From Deltaproteobacteria bacterium (GTDB lineage Bacteria > Desulfobacterota > Desulfarculia > Adiutricales > JAGVGV01), in contig JADFXS010000046.1 of assembly GCA_015233515.1 (NCBI GenBank), forward strand, positions 1-16,060: a stretch of DNA of 16,060 nucleotides, in the 5' to 3' direction. The notes below the pieces were generated by a model that was not told the DNA's origin, made no database searches, and saw nothing but the letters and a program-made list of their open reading frames with translations. The first letter of the stretch is position 1; each line of letters starts with the position of its first letter. Of this stretch, positions 13,904-16,060 are shown one piece after another. A program made the translations under genes and the position numbers.

Positions 13904-14314
13904 ATTACGGCGCGGCGTGGGATTAGGTGGTGTCGTTATCAATCCGGCAAGGTGCGTCACGAAGCGCTTGCCCGTTTCAACAGCTTCTTGTGCTCGTTCT
14001 GGTGAAACCTCGAAACCGGGGCCAGTCTCATAATCGGCAATGGCTTTAAGATTGTAAGCTTGAGATAGAAAAATCCGAAGGTCGGGATCAACGTGCGGAT
14101 CATTCTTGGTCAGCCGGAAGAAATCCATTTGAACGCCTTTATGAGTTTTGGGCATCTTTCCCGTGCGTTCAAAGATGAGAGCTTGCGCGGCGTGGAATCC
14201 CGCAAGGTAGGCGGTGCGTCCAGCGTCGTCGTTTAACCCAACTCCAAGCATGGTGTCGGCATGCTCAAGCAGCTTTTGGGCTTTTTCGAGAAAGCGTGAG
14301 GCCTCCGGTGTCAT
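13886..14314 (-). CDS. HEPN-domain toxin of a HepT/MntA-type (type VII) toxin-antitoxin pair
   Basis: All-helical HEPN protein of 142 aa. HEPN toxins of MNT-HEPN pairs are RNases or translation inhibitors that the partner nucleotidyltransferase modifies. The core segment DDAGRTAYLAGFHAAQALIF and the following RTGKMPKTHKGVQ are typical of this family. The conserved Arg33 and His41 are separated by seven residues, one more than the classical R-x4-6-H motif. The second region NLKAIADYETGPGFEVSPER is also standard. The ATG overlaps the MNT stop as ATGA, so the two are translationally coupled. The Pro-rich tail after about residue 126 is probably a non-conserved extension. It is second in its operon and converges on the abiEii stump. 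Function is inferred from pairing. Confidence 0.87.
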   Translation of the reverse strand: MTPEASRFLEKAQKLLEHADTMLGVGLNDDAGRTAYLAGFHAAQALIFERTGKMPKTHKGVQMDFFRLTKNDPHVDPDLRIFLSQAYNLKAIADYETGPGFEVSPERAQEAVETGKRFVTHLAGLITTPPNPTPRRNSGVTP

Positions 14315-14640
14315 AGGTCTAGCCCCTCTTCTCTGATTTCTCGCATAAGGGGGGAACGCTCCTGATAGGCGGATGCAGGATAAGGCTTCGCGTCAAAGAA
14401 AGCGCCTGCGTCGTCGATAAAAGTGACACGCAGTTTTGCCAGCCTGTCCAGTTCCGCCCACCTGTCCGGAAGCGATTTTAGGAATACGGCAACGTCATAA
14501 TCGGAGTCCAAACGCGCGTCGCCGCGCGCGCGGGAACCGAACAAGACCACGCGGTCGATACGGTCGCCGTAAATCTCTTCCAAGGTCTCACGAAATTGGA
14601 CGAGGATCGGATCGGATGTCTTTTTGGGTAAGTCTGCCAT
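14311..14640 (-). CDS. MNT nucleotidyltransferase antitoxin (MntA-like) of the HEPN pair
   Basis: Minimal nucleotidyltransferase of 109 aa. The active-site signature is intact: GSRARGDARLDSDYDVAVF, i.e. Gly35-Ser36, ten residues, then Asp47-x-Asp49. In type VII systems the MntA partner transfers AMP to the HEPN toxin and silences it. An acidic FIDDAG near 75-79 may supply the third carboxylate. The ATG at 14640 is preferred over an upstream TTG-type start because AAGGGGAA lies just upstream and because the protein then has the usual compact length. The stop overlaps the HEPN start by 4 bp. No clear promoter was found in the 90 bp before it, which lies against the recombinase remnant. Confidence 0.9.
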   Translation of the reverse strand: MADLPKKTSDPILVQFRETLEEIYGDRIDRVVLFGSRARGDARLDSDYDVAVFLKSLPDRWAELDRLAKLRVTFIDDAGAFFDAKPYPASAYQERSPLMREIREEGLDL

Positions 14641-14727
14641 ACGTTTCCCCTTGTTCCGCAGTAGAAGTTTACACCATTCGAAGAACGCCGGGAAGGAGAA
14701 CAAGCAGCCCTAAATTGCCATATCGGG

Positions 14728-14887
14728 TTATGGCGGGGACCCCTTGCTACTGACGGTTCGTGCGGCGGGGATATGACGATAGAGGGTCGCAGAGGATACA
14801 CCAGGGCGGTGCGCAATTTGGGTGACGCCGATACTGGAATTAGCGAGCATGCTTTTCAACCTCATAGTCCGGTGAGGTGTTTTCGGT
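14728..14887 (-). pseudogene. HTH tail of a degraded serine recombinase (Tn3-type resolvase/invertase)
   Basis: On the minus strand the frame ending at TAA 14728 reads MLANSSIGVTQIAHRPGVSS and ATLYRHIPAARTVSSKG. This is the C-terminal helix-turn-helix of resolvase/DNA-invertase serine recombinases, where the pattern is LA-x-P/S-S-I-x-V-x-(E/Q)-(V/I)-A-x-x-L-GVS-x-ATLYR-x-(L/I)-P-AAR. The preceding linker (RKHLTGL) lies in another frame, suggesting a frameshift near 14865. The catalytic domain is absent because the nucleotidyltransferase gene occupies the space upstream. The remnant was missed as a gene because it is only about 40 codons long. Confidence 0.7.
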
Positions 14888-14917
14888 CGTCACTCATAAG
14901 GCAAGCTCAAACCGCGC

Positions 14918-15742
14918 TTAAGGGCTTGGCGGGTTTTTCTGGTAGTGCGCGAACATGGCCGCCGATATTTCCGAGCTGGTCGGCCAGTGGCCGCGTCGTT
15001 GCCCTTCGTGGGCCGCGTAATCGTCCAGGTGGTCGGGGTCGGGCTGCACCACCCGACCGTCTTTGAGAAACAACAACCCGATTTTCTCGGTCGGCATGCG
15101 TATGACAAAGGCTTCGGCCTCGTTCAAAGCCTGCCGCAGGCGCGTCATGGTTTCGGCGGGATCAACAGGCGGATCGCTTGCCACGCGACGGAAATCGGCT
15201 TCCGTATAGCGAGCAAGGCGGCGAATTTCGTTAATGAGGCCTTCGGGCGTAAAGCCCAAGGACTTGCCGACCGCCGCCCAAACGACCGCGCCCAAGGGCA
15301 AAACCTGCTCGTGGATCATCACCAGATCAACAACGTCGCGCGGCTCCCGCCGTCCGGCGGCGGCCATGACCTTGTTGGTGGCCAGGTCAATCGGATGCAG
15401 CACATAGCCGAAAAGCTCATCTTTCACCGTCGGAAAGAAACGGAAATCGCTATCGAGAACCCATTCGAGTTTTGTTGATTCGTCGCCGCGATGGATAAGA
15501 ACGGAAAAAAAGTTTAGTTCACGCCGGAGCCATTGCGGGGTAAAACCCTGCTCTTGCAAGACGGCGCTATCCTCTTCGACCGCACGCGTCACGCGTTCCT
15601 CACGGTCGTGGAAAAAATCAATGTCGCCGGAAAAACGGGGAGCATTCCAGTTCAAGGGCGTGCTGCCCGCGACATAGCTTTCCGGGTCGCGGTGCGACGC
15701 CAGCAAGCGCAGAATGTCCGATTGAAGCTTAGACAGCGGCAT
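14918..15742 (-). CDS. AbiEii/AbiGii-like nucleotidyltransferase, probable toxin of a two-gene module
   Basis: Nucleotidyltransferase-fold protein of 274 aa. The active site reads AGSTPLNWNAPRFSGDIDFF: Gly26-Ser27 and Asp40-x-Asp42. The family's second block (HPIDLATNKVMAAAGRREPR followed by DVVDLVMIHE) is also complete. This places it with AbiEii/AbiGii-type toxins, which transfer nucleotides to targets such as tRNA in studied cases. A C-terminal helical and acidic region (about 190-274) is less familiar. The ATG overlaps the end of the 71-aa gene by 14 bp, and GAGAAGG lies about 6 nt upstream. Coupling to a small upstream gene, rather than to an AbiEi-type regulator, is unusual for AbiE. 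The gene is intact, in contrast to the abiEii stump about 1.1 kb away. Substrate is unknown. Confidence 0.85.
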   Translation of the reverse strand: MPLSKLQSDILRLLASHRDPESYVAGSTPLNWNAPRFSGDIDFFHDREERVTRAVEEDSAVLQEQGFTPQWLRRELNFFSVLIHRGDESTKLEWVLDSDFRFFPTVKDELFGYVLHPIDLATNKVMAAAGRREPRDVVDLVMIHEQVLPLGAVVWAAVGKSLGFTPEGLINEIRRLARYTEADFRRVASDPPVDPAETMTRLRQALNEAEAFVIRMPTEKIGLLFLKDGRVVQPDPDHLDDYAAHEGQRRGHWPTSSEISAAMFAHYQKNPPSP

Positions 15743-15944
15743 GGCAGGCCTTCTCTATCTGCTCGGCCAGCTTCCGCGCTCTTAAGTCGCCCTCGACGCG
15801 CAAACTTCGGGTAATGGCGAGCGCATCCTCGCGTGTCGGATCGGGCGCGGGACGGCTGCTCCATAGCGCAGACGCCCCATAATCTTTGAACGCACGGCGG
15901 TAGAGGCTGACGAAATCTTCGGTCTGTTCGTTCTCGGTGTTCAT
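15729..15944 (-). CDS. 71-aa partner protein of the nucleotidyltransferase, candidate antitoxin
   Basis: Small acidic/basic mixed protein of 71 aa with no known catalytic motif. It reads FVSLYRRAFKDYGASALWSS early, then DPTREDALAITRSLRVEGDL, then RARKLAEQIEKACHAAV: two or three likely helices. I recall similar small proteins encoded directly upstream of nucleotidyltransferase genes, but cannot name a family. Its stop overlaps the nucleotidyltransferase start by 14 bp, the tight coupling usual for antitoxin-toxin pairs. The ATG at 15944 has GGGGG 4-8 nt upstream and a promoter-like sequence before it. Antitoxin function is inferred from gene order and size only. It could instead be a subunit or specificity factor. 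Confidence 0.75.
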   Translation of the reverse strand: MNTENEQTEDFVSLYRRAFKDYGASALWSSRPAPDPTREDALAITRSLRVEGDLRARKLAEQIEKACHAAV

Positions 15945-15953
15945 AATACCCCC

Positions 15954-15981
15954 ATATTACCATGACGTATCATTTTGTCCA
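15954..15981 (-). promoter_or_regulatory. Candidate promoter of the 71-aa/nucleotidyltransferase operon
   Basis: On the minus strand TGGACA (15976-15981) and TAATAT (15954-15959) are separated by 16 bp. The predicted start falls about 3 nt before the ATG at 15944, which would cut off the GGGGG ribosome site. Either the transcript is nearly leaderless or the true promoter lies further upstream. Confidence is modest. Confidence 0.4.
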
Positions 15982-16060
15982 GTTTTCGGGGTCCCCTAAT
16001 TCACTACTTGCGGGCATCGAGGCACGTAACTCCTGGCTGCAACGCTCGTTTCCCGGCGGG
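15982..16060. other. Window end, unassigned
   Basis: Contains the palindrome GGGGTCCCC (15988-15996). The remaining 64 bp have an open plus frame (NSLLAGIEARNSWLQRSFPG) that could be part of a gene continuing outside, but nothing is recognisable. Confidence 0.2.

Noticed and set aside
14945..15478. 177-codon plus-strand frame opposite the nucleotidyltransferase
   Set aside because: The opposite strand has clear nucleotidyltransferase motifs and an operon overlap; this frame has no motif or ribosome site.

Overview
The window reads as a chromosomal segment of a Gram-negative bacterium, most likely a Desulfobacterota (deltaproteobacteria-like) or similar lineage. The evidence is an outer-membrane efflux system, a Ser/Thr kinase fused to an FGE-like domain, a decayed chemotaxis-receptor gene, a Met/His-rich ZraP/Spy-like periplasmic protein with a sigma-54 promoter, and strong AGGAG-type ribosome sites. 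The taxon is inferred from gene content only.

Positions 1-5080 hold signalling genes. A membrane-anchored Ser/Thr kinase with a C-terminal FGE-like domain is followed after 3 bp by a calcineurin-like metallophosphoesterase in which the first metal-binding Asp is replaced by Gly. A large orphan HAMP-PAS histidine kinase converges on it with a 25-bp overlap of the 3' ends. Upstream of that kinase lies the N-terminal stump of a methyl-accepting chemotaxis protein, broken by stop codons.

Positions 5080-11842 hold envelope functions. The ZraP/Spy-like gene (minus strand) has a textbook -24/-12 promoter (TTGGCACG-N4-TTGCT). A roughly 0.5-kb regulatory gap separates it from a divergent RND efflux operon encoding adaptor lipoprotein, HAE1-type pump and outer-membrane lipoprotein, with 1-bp and 4-bp overlaps.

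Positions 11850-16060 form an accessory island of toxin-antitoxin-like modules and mobile-element debris. In order these are: an IS630-type transposase scrap; higBA (minus); a DUF6876-like gene (minus); an AbiEi/DUF6088-type antitoxin-regulator (plus) with a truncated AbiEii toxin stump; a HepT/MntA-type HEPN-nucleotidyltransferase pair (minus); the HTH tail of a serine recombinase (minus); and a two-gene unit of a 71-aa protein plus a 274-aa AbiEii-like nucleotidyltransferase (minus). Three separate nucleotidyltransferase-fold modules thus sit within about 2.3 kb, one of them broken. The least characterised part is the 71-aa/274-aa pair. No CRISPR array, tRNA or rRNA was seen.
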